Positions 52,928 to 61,969 of a stretch of DNA of 64,000 nucleotides are shown here, in pieces. The DNA is from Massilia sp. Root133 (GTDB lineage Bacteria > Pseudomonadota > Gammaproteobacteria > Burkholderiales > Burkholderiaceae_D). Within the stretch, counting starts at the first letter, position 1; the number at the start of each line of letters is the position of its first letter. The translations under genes and the position numbers were made by a program. Below the pieces are notes generated by a model that was given only the letters and a program-made list of their open reading frames with translations, ran no database searches and had not been told where the DNA came from. The stretch spans positions 470,091 through 534,090 of the forward strand of contig NZ_LMEW01000031.1 of the NCBI RefSeq assembly GCF_001426525.1, read 5' to 3'.

Positions 52928-54316
52928 ATGCCTGTTTCTCTGATCAAACGGATCGGCGCGCGGCTCGCGCCGACCGGTCGTCACGCCGGCGCGCGCAAGG
53001 CCGGCGTGCCGCTGTTTTCCCTCAATGATCCTCGCTGGGGCCACAACCCCAAGTCGAACGAGGGCCGCCGCCCGAACAATAACAACAAGAACGACAGCGA
53101 CGGTCCACCTGACCTCGACCAGCTGTGGCGCGATTTCAACCAACGCCTCAACAAGCTGTTCGGCGGCAAGCGCGGCGGCGACGGCGGCCCGTTCCGCCCG
53201 GACGCGCGCGGCGTCGGCCTGACGGCCACCGTCGTCGGCGCCATCGCCCTGCTGATCTGGCTCGCCAGCGGCGCGTTCATCGTGCAGGAGGGACAGGTCG
53301 GCATCGTCACGACGTTCGGCCGGCTGTCGCACGTGACGGGCGCCGGCTTCAACTGGCGCTGGCCCGCGCCGTTCCAGTCGCACGAGACCGTCAACACGGC
53401 CCAGGTGCAGACGACCGAGATCGGTTACCGCGCCAATGTGCGCAACAAGCAGCCGAGCGAAGCGCTGATGCTGACGGGCGACGAGAACATCGTCGACGTC
53501 CAGTTCTCCGTGCAGTACAAGATCAAGGACCCGGTCGCGTGGGTGTTCAACAACCGCGACCAGGTCGAGACCATCCGTGACTCCGCCGAGACCGTCGTGC
53601 GCGAACTCGTCGGCCAGAACAAGATGGACACCGTCCTGTACACGGGCCGCGACAAGCTGGCGATGGAAGCGCGCGAAGCGATCCAGCGCCTGGCCGACCG
53701 CTACAAGATGGGCGCGGAGATCGTCGGCGTGACGATGCAGTCCGTGCAGCCGCCCGACCAGGTCGCCGCCGCGTTCGAGGACGCCGGCAAGGCGCAGGAA
53801 GAGCGTGTGCGTGCGCGCAGCGAAGCGCAGGCGTTTGCCGACGAGGTCATCCCGCAGGCGAAGGGCAAGGCCGCGCGCCTGTTGCAGGATGCCGAAGCGT
53901 ACCGCGCCAGCGTGGTGAGCGTCGCGACCGGCAACGCCGCGCGCTTCGACAAGATCGTGGCCGAGTATGCGAAGGCCCCGGCCGTCACGCGCGACCGCAT
54001 GTATATCGAGACGATGCAGCAAATTCTTTCCAGTACCAGCAAGGTCATGATCGACGCCAAGACCGGCAACAACACGATCTACCTGCCGCTCGACCGCCTG
54101 CTGGCCCAGTCGACGGCCAACGAGGCGGCGCGCGGCGCCAATTCCGGTCCGATGATGGCGCCGCAGCAGAACCCGGCGCAGCCGCAAGCGCAGCAGCCGG
54201 CGGCGGCGCCGGCCCAGGCGCAACCGCAGCCGCAGACCGAAATCTCGGCCGGCGAATCGAACCGCACGCACGACCTGCGCAGCCGCGACACGGGCCGCGA
54301 ACGGGAGAGCCGCTGA
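52928..54316 (+). CDS. hflK: FtsH protease regulator HflK
   Basis: 462 residues. An Asn/Gly/Arg-rich cytoplasmic N-terminal region with the family's FSLNDPRWG, a transmembrane helix (about 96-118), then the SPFH/prohibitin domain (FIVQEGQVGIVTTFGRL, FNWRWPAPFQSHETV) and a Pro/Gln/Ala-rich tail. With HflC it forms the cage around FtsH. The first 26 residues (MPVSLIKRIGARLAPTGRHA and on) are not usual for HflK; a GTG at 53005 beginning nearer to FSLNDPRWG could be the true start. The TGA overlaps the hflC ATG by one base. Confidence 0.92.
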   Translation: MPVSLIKRIGARLAPTGRHAGARKAGVPLFSLNDPRWGHNPKSNEGRRPNNNNKNDSDGPPDLDQLWRDFNQRLNKLFGGKRGGDGGPFRPDARGVGLTATVVGAIALLIWLASGAFIVQEGQVGIVTTFGRLSHVTGAGFNWRWPAPFQSHETVNTAQVQTTEIGYRANVRNKQPSEALMLTGDENIVDVQFSVQYKIKDPVAWVFNNRDQVETIRDSAETVVRELVGQNKMDTVLYTGRDKLAMEAREAIQRLADRYKMGAEIVGVTMQSVQPPDQVAAAFEDAGKAQEERVRARSEAQAFADEVIPQAKGKAARLLQDAEAYRASVVSVATGNAARFDKIVAEYAKAPAVTRDRMYIETMQQILSSTSKVMIDAKTGNNTIYLPLDRLLAQSTANEAARGANSGPMMAPQQNPAQPQAQQPAAAPAQAQPQPQTEISAGESNRTHDLRSRDTGRERESR

Positions 54317-55194
54317 TGAGTCGCCTGTTAGCCAGCCTGATCGGCGCCGCCATCGCGGTGGCGCTCGTGTCGTCGTCCGTGTTCGTCGTCGACCAGCACC
54401 GTTACGCCGTCGTGTACGCACTCGGCGAACTGCGCGAGGTCATCCAGGAACCGGGCCTGAACATCAAGGCGCCGCCGCCGTTCCAGAACGTCGTCTTCCT
54501 GGATAAACGCCTGCAGACGCTCGACACGCCCGACGGCGAGCGCTTCCTGACGGCGGAAAAGAAGGACCTGCTCGTCGACGCGTTCGTGAAATGGCGCATC
54601 GTGAATCCGCGCCAGTACGTGATCGCCATCGGCAGCAACGCCGACCGCGGCGGCGAGCGCCTGAACCAGCTCGTGCGCAATGCGCTCACGGCCGAGATCG
54701 GCAAGCGCAACCTCGCCGACGTGCTGACGGGCGGCAAGCGCACGGACGTGGCGAATGCCGTGCGCGCCGACCTGGCCCCGGAAGCGAAAGACCTCGGCGT
54801 GGAAGTCGTCGACGTGCACCTGAAGCGCATCGACTTCATCGACCAGGTCAACAACGCCGTGTACGAACGCATGAAGGCCGACCGCGTGCGCGTGGCGAAC
54901 GAACTGCGCGCGACGGGCGTGGCCGAGGCGGAGACGATCCGCGCCGACGCCGAGCGCCAGCGCAGCGTGATCCTCGCCGACGCCCAGCGCGACGCCGAGA
55001 CGATCAAGGGAGAAGGCGATGCGCAGGCGTCGCAGATCTATGCCCAGTCGTTCGGCAAGAATCCGGAGTTCTACCGGTTCTACCGCTCGATGGAAGCCTA
55101 CAAGGCCACCTTCAAGGGACGCAACGACGTGATCGTGATCGACTCGAACTCCGAGTTCTTCAAGTATTTCAAGGGTCCTGGCGCAGGCAAGTGA
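54316..55194 (+). CDS. hflC: FtsH protease regulator HflC
   Basis: 292 residues. An N-terminal helix (LIGAAIAVALVSSSVFVVD) is followed by the SPFH domain (DQHRYAVVYALGELREVIQE, LDTPDGERFLTAEKKDLLVD) and a coiled coil. It pairs with HflK to control membrane protein degradation by FtsH. The gene immediately follows hflK. It ends 163 bp before hisZ; no DUF2065 gene, common in this place in relatives, is seen in the gap. Confidence 0.96.
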   Translation: MSRLLASLIGAAIAVALVSSSVFVVDQHRYAVVYALGELREVIQEPGLNIKAPPPFQNVVFLDKRLQTLDTPDGERFLTAEKKDLLVDAFVKWRIVNPRQYVIAIGSNADRGGERLNQLVRNALTAEIGKRNLADVLTGGKRTDVANAVRADLAPEAKDLGVEVVDVHLKRIDFIDQVNNAVYERMKADRVRVANELRATGVAEAETIRADAERQRSVILADAQRDAETIKGEGDAQASQIYAQSFGKNPEFYRFYRSMEAYKATFKGRNDVIVIDSNSEFFKYFKGPGAGK

Positions 55195-55356
55195 GCGCCT
55201 TGGTCGTGGAGTATCGGCAACGTTGGCATTCGTTTCATCGCCAACCGCCCCGCGTTTTCGGTTAAAATCGTCGATTCGGCGGAATGAACGCGTGCAAAGC
55301 CGCGTTCATGCTGCCCGAATGTTGTCCGACTTTTAATAACCCGACCCGCTTTGCCC

Positions 55357-56511
55357 ATGCCCACCTGGCTCCTGCCCGAGAATATCGCCGACGTCCTGCC
55401 GTCCGAAGCGCGCAAGATCGAAGAGCTGCGCCGCTTGATGCTCGACACCTTCCGTACCTACGGCTACGAACTCGTGATGCCGCCGCTGCTCGAATACGTC
55501 GATTCGCTGCTGGCAGGCGCCGGACAGGACACCGATCTCCGCACCTTCAAGCTCGTCGATTCGATGAGCGGCCGCCTGCTCGGCCTGCGCGCCGACATGA
55601 CGACGCAGGTCGCCCGCATCGACGCCCACCTGCTGAACCGCGATACCGTCACCCGCCTGTGCTATGCCGGCAGCGTGCTGCACACGCAGCCGTCCGGCCT
55701 GCACGCGACGCGCGAGCCGCTGCAGATCGGCGCCGAGATCTACGGCCACGCCGGCCTCGAAGCGGATGCGGAGATCCAGGAACTGGCGCTGGCATCGCTC
55801 GCGCTGGCCGGCTTCGAACAGCCGCGCCTCGACCTGTCGCACGTCGGCGTGCTGCGCGCGATCCTCGCCGAGGATGCCGCCGCCAAACGTGACGAGCAGC
55901 TGCTGTACACGTTGCTGCGCTCGAAGGACGTGCCGGGCCTGATCGATGCGACGGCGGACTACAACGAACAAACCCGCGCCGCGCTGCTGGCGCTGCCGAA
56001 CCTGTACGGCGACATCGACGTGCTCGCGCGCGCCAAGGACGTGCTGCCGGCGCTGCCGGGCATCGCCCGCGCGCTGGCGGAACTCGCCGCGCTGGCCGGC
56101 TCCGCGCTGGGCCGCGCCCAGATCGCGATCGACCTCGCCGACCTGCGCGGCTACCAGTACGAAAGCGGCGCCATGTTCGCGCTGTACGTGCCGGGCCTGC
56201 CGAACGCCGTCGCGCGCGGCGGCCGCTACGACCACGTGGGCGAAGCCTTCGGCCGCGCGCGTCCGGCCACGGGCTTCTCGCTCGACCTGCGCGAACTGGC
56301 CCGTCTGCTGCCGACGGCCGAGCGCAAACACTCCATTCGTGCCCCCTGGGGCAACGCGCCCGAGCTGCGCGAAAAAATCGCTGAACTGCGCAAAGCGGGC
56401 GAAGTGGTGATCCAGTCGATGCCGGGTCACGACAATGTACAGGACGAGTTCGAGTGCGACCGTGTGCTCGTCCTCGAACAAGGAAATTGGATTCTCAAAA
56501 ACTTAGGTTAA
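55357..56511 (+). CDS. hisZ: ATP phosphoribosyltransferase regulatory subunit HisZ
   Basis: 384 residues, a catalytically inactive HisRS paralogue that activates the short form of HisG in histidine synthesis. LPENIADVLPSEARKIEELR begins the protein, DMTTQVARIDAHL is motif 2-like, and GGRYDHVGEAFGR and PATGFSLDLRELA form the C-terminal core. Motif residues for aminoacylation are lost and no anticodon domain follows. ATG 55357; the stop TAA overlaps or abuts the purA start. Confidence 0.95.
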   Translation: MPTWLLPENIADVLPSEARKIEELRRLMLDTFRTYGYELVMPPLLEYVDSLLAGAGQDTDLRTFKLVDSMSGRLLGLRADMTTQVARIDAHLLNRDTVTRLCYAGSVLHTQPSGLHATREPLQIGAEIYGHAGLEADAEIQELALASLALAGFEQPRLDLSHVGVLRAILAEDAAAKRDEQLLYTLLRSKDVPGLIDATADYNEQTRAALLALPNLYGDIDVLARAKDVLPALPGIARALAELAALAGSALGRAQIAIDLADLRGYQYESGAMFALYVPGLPNAVARGGRYDHVGEAFGRARPATGFSLDLRELARLLPTAERKHSIRAPWGNAPELREKIAELRKAGEVVIQSMPGHDNVQDEFECDRVLVLEQGNWILKNLG

Positions 56512-56513
56512 TG

Positions 56514-57824
56514 ATGTCAAATACTGCTAAGAACGTCGTTGTCATCGGCACCCAGTGGGGCGATGAAGGCAAGGGTAAGATCGTCGACTGGCTGACCGAC
56601 CATGCCGCCGGCGTGGTGCGTTTCCAGGGCGGCCACAACGCCGGCCACACGCTGGTGATCAAGGGCCAGAAGACCGCGCTGCAACTGATCCCGTCGGGCA
56701 TCATGCGCGAAGGCGTGGCCTGCTACATCGGCAACGGCGTCGTCGTCTCCGTACCGGACGTGATGCGCGAGATCGACAAGCTGGAAGCGGCCGGCGTGGA
56801 AGTCGCGTCGCGCCTGAAGATCTCGGAAGCCTGCCCGGTCATCCTGCCTTACCACGTCGCCATCGACGTCGCCCGCGAAGCGAAGCGCGGCGTCAACAAG
56901 ATCGGCACGACGGGCAAGGGCATCGGCCCGGCGTACGAAGACAAGGTCGCGCGCCGCGCGATCCGCATCGCCGACCTGCTGAACGAAACCCGTTTTGCCG
57001 AGAAGCTGCGCGAAAACCTGGAATACCATAACTTCGTGCTGACCGGCTTCCTGGGCGGCCAGGCGCTGGACTTCCAGAAAGTGTACGACGACGCGATGGC
57101 CCTCGTGCCGCGCCTGCGTCCGATGGTCGGCGACGTGTCGTCCGCGCTGTACGCGACGCACAATGCCGGCGGCCACCTGCTGTTCGAAGGCGCGCAAGGC
57201 TCGCTGCTGGACGTCGACCACGGCACGTACCCGTTCGTCACCTCGTCGAACTGCGTGGCCGGCAACGCCGCCGCCGGTTCGGGCGTCGGTCCGGGCATGC
57301 TGCACTACATCATGGGCATCACCAAGGCCTACACGACCCGCGTGGGTTCGGGCCCGTTCCCGTCGGAGCTGCCGACGGACGCCGGCGTCGGCGAACACCT
57401 GTCGCGCATCGGCCACGAGTTCGGCACCGTGACGGGCCGTGCCCGCCGCTGCGGCTGGTTCGACGCCGCGCTGCTGCGCCGCTCCGTGCAGATCAACGGC
57501 GTGTCCGGCATGTGCCTGACCAAGCTGGACGTGCTGGACGGCCTGGACACGCTGAAGCTGTGCACCGGCTACAAGATCGACGGCCGCGACGTGGACATCT
57601 TCCCGGTCGGCGCGGAAGAAGCCGCGGCCTGCGTGCCGGTGTACGAAGAGATGCCGGGCTGGACGGGCACCACCGTCGGCGCCAAGTCGATGGACGAGCT
57701 GCCGGCCAACGCGCGTGCCTACATCAAGCGCATCGAAGAACTGGTCGGCGTCCCGGTGGACATGGTGTCGACCGGTCCGGACCGCGAAGAAACCATCGTG
57801 CTGCGCCACCCGTTCGCAGCCTGA
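56514..57824 (+). CDS. purA: adenylosuccinate synthetase
   Basis: 436 residues. The GTP-binding loop GDEGKGKIVDWLTD near the N terminus, QGGHNAGHTLV, GTTGKGIGPAYEDK and GVGPGMLHYIMGITKAYTTRVG identify the enzyme converting IMP and aspartate to adenylosuccinate. The start is ambiguous between adjacent ATG codons at 56511 and 56514. The hisZ-purA order is conserved in this bacterial group. Confidence 0.97.
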   Translation: MSNTAKNVVVIGTQWGDEGKGKIVDWLTDHAAGVVRFQGGHNAGHTLVIKGQKTALQLIPSGIMREGVACYIGNGVVVSVPDVMREIDKLEAAGVEVASRLKISEACPVILPYHVAIDVAREAKRGVNKIGTTGKGIGPAYEDKVARRAIRIADLLNETRFAEKLRENLEYHNFVLTGFLGGQALDFQKVYDDAMALVPRLRPMVGDVSSALYATHNAGGHLLFEGAQGSLLDVDHGTYPFVTSSNCVAGNAAAGSGVGPGMLHYIMGITKAYTTRVGSGPFPSELPTDAGVGEHLSRIGHEFGTVTGRARRCGWFDAALLRRSVQINGVSGMCLTKLDVLDGLDTLKLCTGYKIDGRDVDIFPVGAEEAAACVPVYEEMPGWTGTTVGAKSMDELPANARAYIKRIEELVGVPVDMVSTGPDREETIVLRHPFAA

Positions 57825-57901
57825 TATCGAAGCCCGGTCCCTGCCGCGCCACCCGCGGGGCAGGGACGTCAGCCACAAGCAGAAACTAGGAAAATCTGAA
57901 C

Positions 57902-58444
57902 ATGACGACGCCTCCATCGACCGACAAGGACCTGTGGGTCTCCTGGGATGAATACAACCGCCTGATCGAGCGCCTGGCGCTCAAGGTGTACGAATCGAAC
58001 TGGAAGTTCGACATGGTGCTGTGCCTCGCGCGCGGCGGTGTGCGCCCGGGCGACGCGATCTCGCGCATCTTCGACGTGCCGCTGGCGATCCTGTCGACCA
58101 GCTCGTACCGCGAAGAAGCGGGCACGAAGCAGGGCGACCTGGACATCGCCAAGTACATGACGATGACCAAGGGCCCGCTGGCCGGCCGCATCCTGCTGGT
58201 CGACGACCTGGCCGATTCGGGCGTCACCCTGATGCGCGTGCGCGAGCACCTGCAGGCGAACTACCAGGACGTCACGGAAGTGCGTTCGGCCGTCATCTGG
58301 GTCAAGGGCACGTCGTCGATCAAGCCGGATTACCACCTGGTCGACCTGCCGCACAATCCGTGGATCCACCAGCCGTTCGAGGATTACGACGGGCTGCGTC
58401 CGCACCAGCTGCATTCCTGGCTGAAGAAGTTCGAACAGAACTGA
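57902..58444 (+). CDS. phosphoribosyltransferase (xanthine/hypoxanthine type)
   Basis: 180 residues. The type I PRTase fold is shown by MVLCLARGGVRPGDAISR and the PRPP loop ILLVDDLADSGVTL. The C-terminal hood is DYHLVDLPHNPWIHQPFEDYDG. It should salvage a purine base, in keeping with purA upstream, but the exact base is uncertain. An AGGA Shine-Dalgarno precedes the ATG. A strong terminator follows. Confidence 0.88.
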   Translation: MTTPPSTDKDLWVSWDEYNRLIERLALKVYESNWKFDMVLCLARGGVRPGDAISRIFDVPLAILSTSSYREEAGTKQGDLDIAKYMTMTKGPLAGRILLVDDLADSGVTLMRVREHLQANYQDVTEVRSAVIWVKGTSSIKPDYHLVDLPHNPWIHQPFEDYDGLRPHQLHSWLKKFEQN

Positions 58445-58468
58445 TTCGCGAGCGGATGCAAGAAGAGG

Positions 58469-58496
58469 GCGGTGCCAATGGCGCCGCTTTTTTTTT
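58469..58496 (+). terminator. intrinsic terminator after the phosphoribosyltransferase gene
   Basis: GCGGTGCC and GGCGCCGC form an 8-bp stem (one T-G pair), 3-base loop, then nine T. It closes the hisZ-purA-phosphoribosyltransferase unit. Confidence 0.9.
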
Positions 58497-58498
58497 GC

Positions 58499-58651
58499 CG
58501 TCATTCCCGGCACTGCCGGAAATGACTTCCCGGCACTGCCGGAAATGACTTCCCGCGCACGCGGGAATCCATACTGAGGCGCCGCAGTCGCGTCACCAGC
58601 ATTCCGGCTTCGTTTCAGTCAGCATGGGTTCCCGCCTTCGCGGGAACGACG
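58499..58651. repeat. bipartite intergenic hairpin element, copy 8, with tandem hairpins
   Basis: It begins CGTCATTCCC and ends with CCCGCCTTCGCGGGAACGACG. The left part contains a 23-bp unit (TTCCCGGCACTGCCGGAAAT GAC) duplicated exactly at 58504-58526 and 58527-58549, followed by the ordinary arm TTCCCGCGCACGCGGGAATCC. It is therefore longer than the other copies. Confidence 0.82.
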
Positions 58652-58705
58652 GGAGTGCGTGCAGATCGGTTAAGATCACACCTGCCATAACAATAACAAC
58701 GCCCC

Positions 58706-59302
58706 ATGACCCAGAGCTTCTTCCAGACCTTCATCCTGCTGCTGCTGGTCACCGACCCCTTCGGCAACGTCCCCCTGTTCGTGACGGCGCTGAAGGACGT
58801 GGCCCCGGCCCGCCGCCCGCGCATCGTCGTGCGCGAGTGCGCCATCGCCTTTCTCCTGCTGCTGCTGTTCATGTTCTTCGGCCGCCACTTCCTCGCGGCG
58901 CTGCAGCTGACCGACATCTCGCTGCGCATCGGCGGCAGCGTCATCCTGCTGATCATCGCAATCCGCATGATCTTCCCCCATCCGGACGGCGTGCTCGGCC
59001 GCAGCGAAGGCGGCGAGCCGTTCATCGTGCCGCTCGCGATCCCCGCGCTGGCCGGGCCGTCCGCGCTGGCCACCGTGCTGCTGTTCACGTCGCAGTCGGT
59101 GGAGGAGGTGATGGTGCACGTGGCCGCGCTGGCGGCCGTCGCCATCATCTGGCTCGCCGTCTTCCTCGGCGCCGAACGCCTGCAGAAGGTGCTGGGCATC
59201 CAGGTCATGACCGCGTTCGAGCGCCTGATGGGCCTCATCCTGACCGCGATGTCGATCGAGATGCTGCTGGGCGGCGTGCGCGCCTTCGTCAAGACTTTAT
59301 AA
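58706..59302 (+). CDS. MarC-family membrane protein
   Basis: 198 residues, six transmembrane helices, matching the MarC/UPF0056 family. Conserved motifs are LLLVTDPFGNVPLFV near the N terminus and PLAIPALAGPSALATV in the middle. Transport function in this family is unproven. The ATG follows an AT-rich stretch after a hairpin repeat. The next gene starts 15 bp later. Confidence 0.9.
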   Translation: MTQSFFQTFILLLLVTDPFGNVPLFVTALKDVAPARRPRIVVRECAIAFLLLLLFMFFGRHFLAALQLTDISLRIGGSVILLIIAIRMIFPHPDGVLGRSEGGEPFIVPLAIPALAGPSALATVLLFTSQSVEEVMVHVAALAAVAIIWLAVFLGAERLQKVLGIQVMTAFERLMGLILTAMSIEMLLGGVRAFVKTL

Positions 59303-59317
59303 CCTCAAGGATTCAAC

Positions 59318-59770
59318 ATGACCCCGATGATCCGCGCCGGCTTCCTCGGCCTCGCACTCGCGCTGTCCCTCGCCGCTTGCAAGCGCCGCGAAGAGGCCCC
59401 GGCCGCCCCGGTGAAGGCCGACACCTCCGCCATCAGCTTCCAGAAGATCGACACGACCGCCGGCACGGGCGCCGAAGCCAGGGCCGGCTCCCACGTCACA
59501 GTCAACTACACGGGCTGGCTGTACCTGCCGGACGCGCCCGACCACCACGGCGAGAAGTTCGACAGCTCCATCGGCCGCAAGCCGTTTACGTTCCGCCTCG
59601 GCAGCGGCATGGTGATCCCGGGCTGGGACCAGGGCGTCGACGGCATGAAAGTGGGCGGCAAGCGCACGCTCGTCATTCCCGCCGCGCTGGGCTATGGCGC
59701 GGACGGCGCGGGCCCGATCCCGCCGAACGCCAACCTGATCTTCGACGTCGAGCTGCTCGACGTGCAATAA
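59318..59770 (+). CDS. lipoprotein FKBP-type peptidyl-prolyl isomerase
   Basis: 150 residues. A lipobox LSLAAC gives a lipidated Cys at about 21, followed by a charged spacer and a single FKBP domain: GSHVTVNYTGWLY, KFDSSIGRKPFTFRLGSGMV, GWDQGVDGMKVGGKRTLVIP and NANLIFDVELLDV. The domain has the aromatic and Asp residues of the active pocket. It is likely an envelope folding helper. Confidence 0.93.
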   Translation: MTPMIRAGFLGLALALSLAACKRREEAPAAPVKADTSAISFQKIDTTAGTGAEARAGSHVTVNYTGWLYLPDAPDHHGEKFDSSIGRKPFTFRLGSGMVIPGWDQGVDGMKVGGKRTLVIPAALGYGADGAGPIPPNANLIFDVELLDVQ

Positions 59771-59787
59771 ACGCCGTGAAGGCCTGG

Positions 59788-60585
59788 ATGCACCACCCGC
59801 AGGGCGAGCTGGCCGAGGCCCTGCACGGCATCGGTTTCTATTCGACCGTGGACGAGCCGTGGCCGCCGGCGCAGCCGCAGCTGAACCGGTTCCCGGCGAT
59901 GGTGTACTGCAGCCTGAACTTTTTCACGGAGGGCGCCGCCGCGCTGCCCGGCGACGACGGCGAACTGCGCGCCATGTCCGACCTGATCGTGTCCGGGCCG
60001 CGCACGCGGCCGATCGCGTCGCTCACGCTCGCGCCGCTGCGCACGGTGGGCATCGTGCTGTATCCGGATGCCTTCGCGTTGCTGACGGGGCTCGCCCCGG
60101 CGGCGCTCCAGGACCGCAACGACCCCGCCGACGGCCTGCTCGACGACACCTGGGCGGACTGGCCGCAGGCATTGCGCGCGTGCGCCGACGACGCCGCACA
60201 AGCGGCGTGGATCGAAGCGCGGCTGGTTGAACGCTGGCGCGCCGTGCGCGGACGCTGGGATGCGGAGCTCGGCGCGAGCCTGCGCAGCATCGCCGCCAGC
60301 GCGCCCGAGCTGGGTGTCGGCGCGCGCCAGACGCAGCGGCAATACCGCGCCCGCGTGGGCCTGAGCCCCGCGCAGGCGCGCCGCCTGCAGCGCATGAACG
60401 CGGCCGTGTACGCGTTGCGCGACCCGCATGCGCCCGCTCGTTCGCTCGCGGACCTGGCCGCGGAACTGGGCTATGCCGACCAGGCCCACATGGCGCGCGA
60501 ACTGCGCGAGCTCGCCTTCCTGCCGCCGTCGCGGCTGGAAGCGCACATCGAGACCGATCCCGAATACTGGCCCTATCGGCTGTGA
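59788..60585 (+). CDS. AraC-family-like transcriptional regulator
   Basis: 265 residues. The N-terminal ~170 residues resemble the cupin-like sensor of AraC regulators (MVYCSLNFFTEGAAALPGDD; LRTVGIVLYPDAF). The C terminus has an AraC helix-turn-helix (GVGARQTQRQYRARVGLSP, then LADLAAELGYADQAHMAREL). I chose ATG 59788, with GAAGG upstream; a GTG at 59776 is another in-frame choice. It lies 17 bp after the FKBP gene. Its target is unknown; the glycosyltransferase downstream is a candidate. Confidence 0.82.
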   Translation: MHHPQGELAEALHGIGFYSTVDEPWPPAQPQLNRFPAMVYCSLNFFTEGAAALPGDDGELRAMSDLIVSGPRTRPIASLTLAPLRTVGIVLYPDAFALLTGLAPAALQDRNDPADGLLDDTWADWPQALRACADDAAQAAWIEARLVERWRAVRGRWDAELGASLRSIAASAPELGVGARQTQRQYRARVGLSPAQARRLQRMNAAVYALRDPHAPARSLADLAAELGYADQAHMARELRELAFLPPSRLEAHIETDPEYWPYRL

Positions 60586-60654
60586 TGTCGGGTTTATACA
60601 AGCCGGGCTGACGTCCGCTGGCGACAATCGTGCCTTTCCGAACGAGGCACGACC

Positions 60655-61905
60655 ATGAAGATCACCTTTCTCACCTACGGCACCGAGGGCGATACCCGGC
60701 CGCTGCTGGCGCTGGCGCGCGAAGTCGCCGGCCGGGGCCACGAGGCGCACGTGCTGGCCGACGTGGCGGGCGCCCCGCGCGCGCAGGCCCTCGGCATTCC
60801 CTTCACGGCGCTGGCCGGCGACATGCGCGGTGCGTTCCAGCCGGGCGGCGCGTTCGGCGCGCTGCTGAAGGATGGCGCCAGCATGTCCCGCCTGATGCGC
60901 GCCTGCGCGACGCTCGCGCGCGACAGCACGCTGCCGTGGATGGAAGCGGCGTGCGCGGCAGCTTCCATGCACGGCAGCGACCTGCTCGTGTATTCGGGTC
61001 TGGCCGGCTTCGTCGGCCTCGCGGTGGCGGAGGGGCTCGGCATCCCGTGCATCGGCGCCGCGATGTGGCCGATGACGCCCACGCGCGAATTCGCGCCGCC
61101 ATTCCTCAACATGCACCGCCTGCCGGGCTGGGCCAACATGCTGGCCCACCGCGCGTTCGAACGGATGGCGTGGTCGATGTTCGGCCCGGAACTGAACCGT
61201 GCCCGCGCGCGGGTGTTCGGCGCCCCGCCGCGCAAGCAACCCTGGCGCGACATGCCGCTGCTCGTCGGCTGCTCGCCCACGTTGCTGGCGCGCCCGGCCG
61301 ACTGGCCGCCGAACGTCGCGGTCACGGGCGCCTGGCAGTTGCCGGCGGGGCAGGACCATACACCGCCGCGGGCCTTGCTGGACTTCCTGGCGGCCGGGCC
61401 TGCGCCCGTCTACATCGGCTTCGGCAGCATGGCGGGCATCGCCCAGGGCACGCTGGTCGATGCGATCGCGGCCGTGGCCAGCGGACGGCGCGTGCTGTTC
61501 CATCCGGGCTGGAGCGGCATCGATCCATCTCGCCTGCCGTCCGACGTGTACGTGCTGGACGACACGCCGCACGACTGGCTGTTCCCGCGCACGGCGCTCG
61601 TCGTGCATCACGGCGGCGCGGGCACGAGTCACGCGGCGGCGCGCGCGGGCGTGCCGTCCGTCGTCGTGCCGTTTGCCGGCGACCAGTTCTTCTGGGCGCG
61701 GCGCATGACGCTGCGCGGGATCGCCGTGGCCTGTCCGGCGGCCGGCCTCGACAGCGCGCGCCTCGTGCAGGCCGTGGCCGCGGCGTCGCAACCGGCCATG
61801 CGGGAGGACGCGCGGCGCATGGGGCAGGTGATGCGGGAAGAGGACGGCGTGCGGGCGGCCGTCGATCTGCTGCTGGGGGACAACATTTGCACAAATGATA
61901 AATAA
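60655..61905 (+). CDS. GT1-family glycosyltransferase (UDP-glycosyltransferase-like)
   Basis: 416 residues of the GT-B fold. The N-terminal motif ITFLTYGTEGDTRPLLALA is typical of the antibiotic or sterol glycosyltransferase branch. The C-terminal donor site is in VYIGFGSMAGI and VVHHGGAGTSHAAARAGVPS, followed by PFAGDQFFWARRM. Acceptor and sugar are unknown. It could decorate a lipid or a secondary metabolite. It ends 64 bp before the large RTX gene. Confidence 0.88.
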   Translation: MKITFLTYGTEGDTRPLLALAREVAGRGHEAHVLADVAGAPRAQALGIPFTALAGDMRGAFQPGGAFGALLKDGASMSRLMRACATLARDSTLPWMEAACAAASMHGSDLLVYSGLAGFVGLAVAEGLGIPCIGAAMWPMTPTREFAPPFLNMHRLPGWANMLAHRAFERMAWSMFGPELNRARARVFGAPPRKQPWRDMPLLVGCSPTLLARPADWPPNVAVTGAWQLPAGQDHTPPRALLDFLAAGPAPVYIGFGSMAGIAQGTLVDAIAAVASGRRVLFHPGWSGIDPSRLPSDVYVLDDTPHDWLFPRTALVVHHGGAGTSHAAARAGVPSVVVPFAGDQFFWARRMTLRGIAVACPAAGLDSARLVQAVAAASQPAMREDARRMGQVMREEDGVRAAVDLLLGDNICTNDK

Positions 61906-61969
61906 AGTTGTAGATTGGAAATCCGAATGGCTATAATTTCCAGATCAATTAAAAAAACCGAGAGAGTTC

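Noticed and set aside
55195..55356. Possible DUF2065 small gene between hflC and hisZ
   Set aside because: No reading frame with the expected small membrane protein is present in the gap.
57838..57868. Hairpin GTCCCTGCC/GGCAGGGAC after purA as a terminator
   Set aside because: The 9-bp stem is real but no T run follows, so termination is not supported.
46501..58651. Repeated short hairpins as possible CRISPR repeats
   Set aside because: Copies are isolated in separate gene gaps, not arrayed with uniform spacers.
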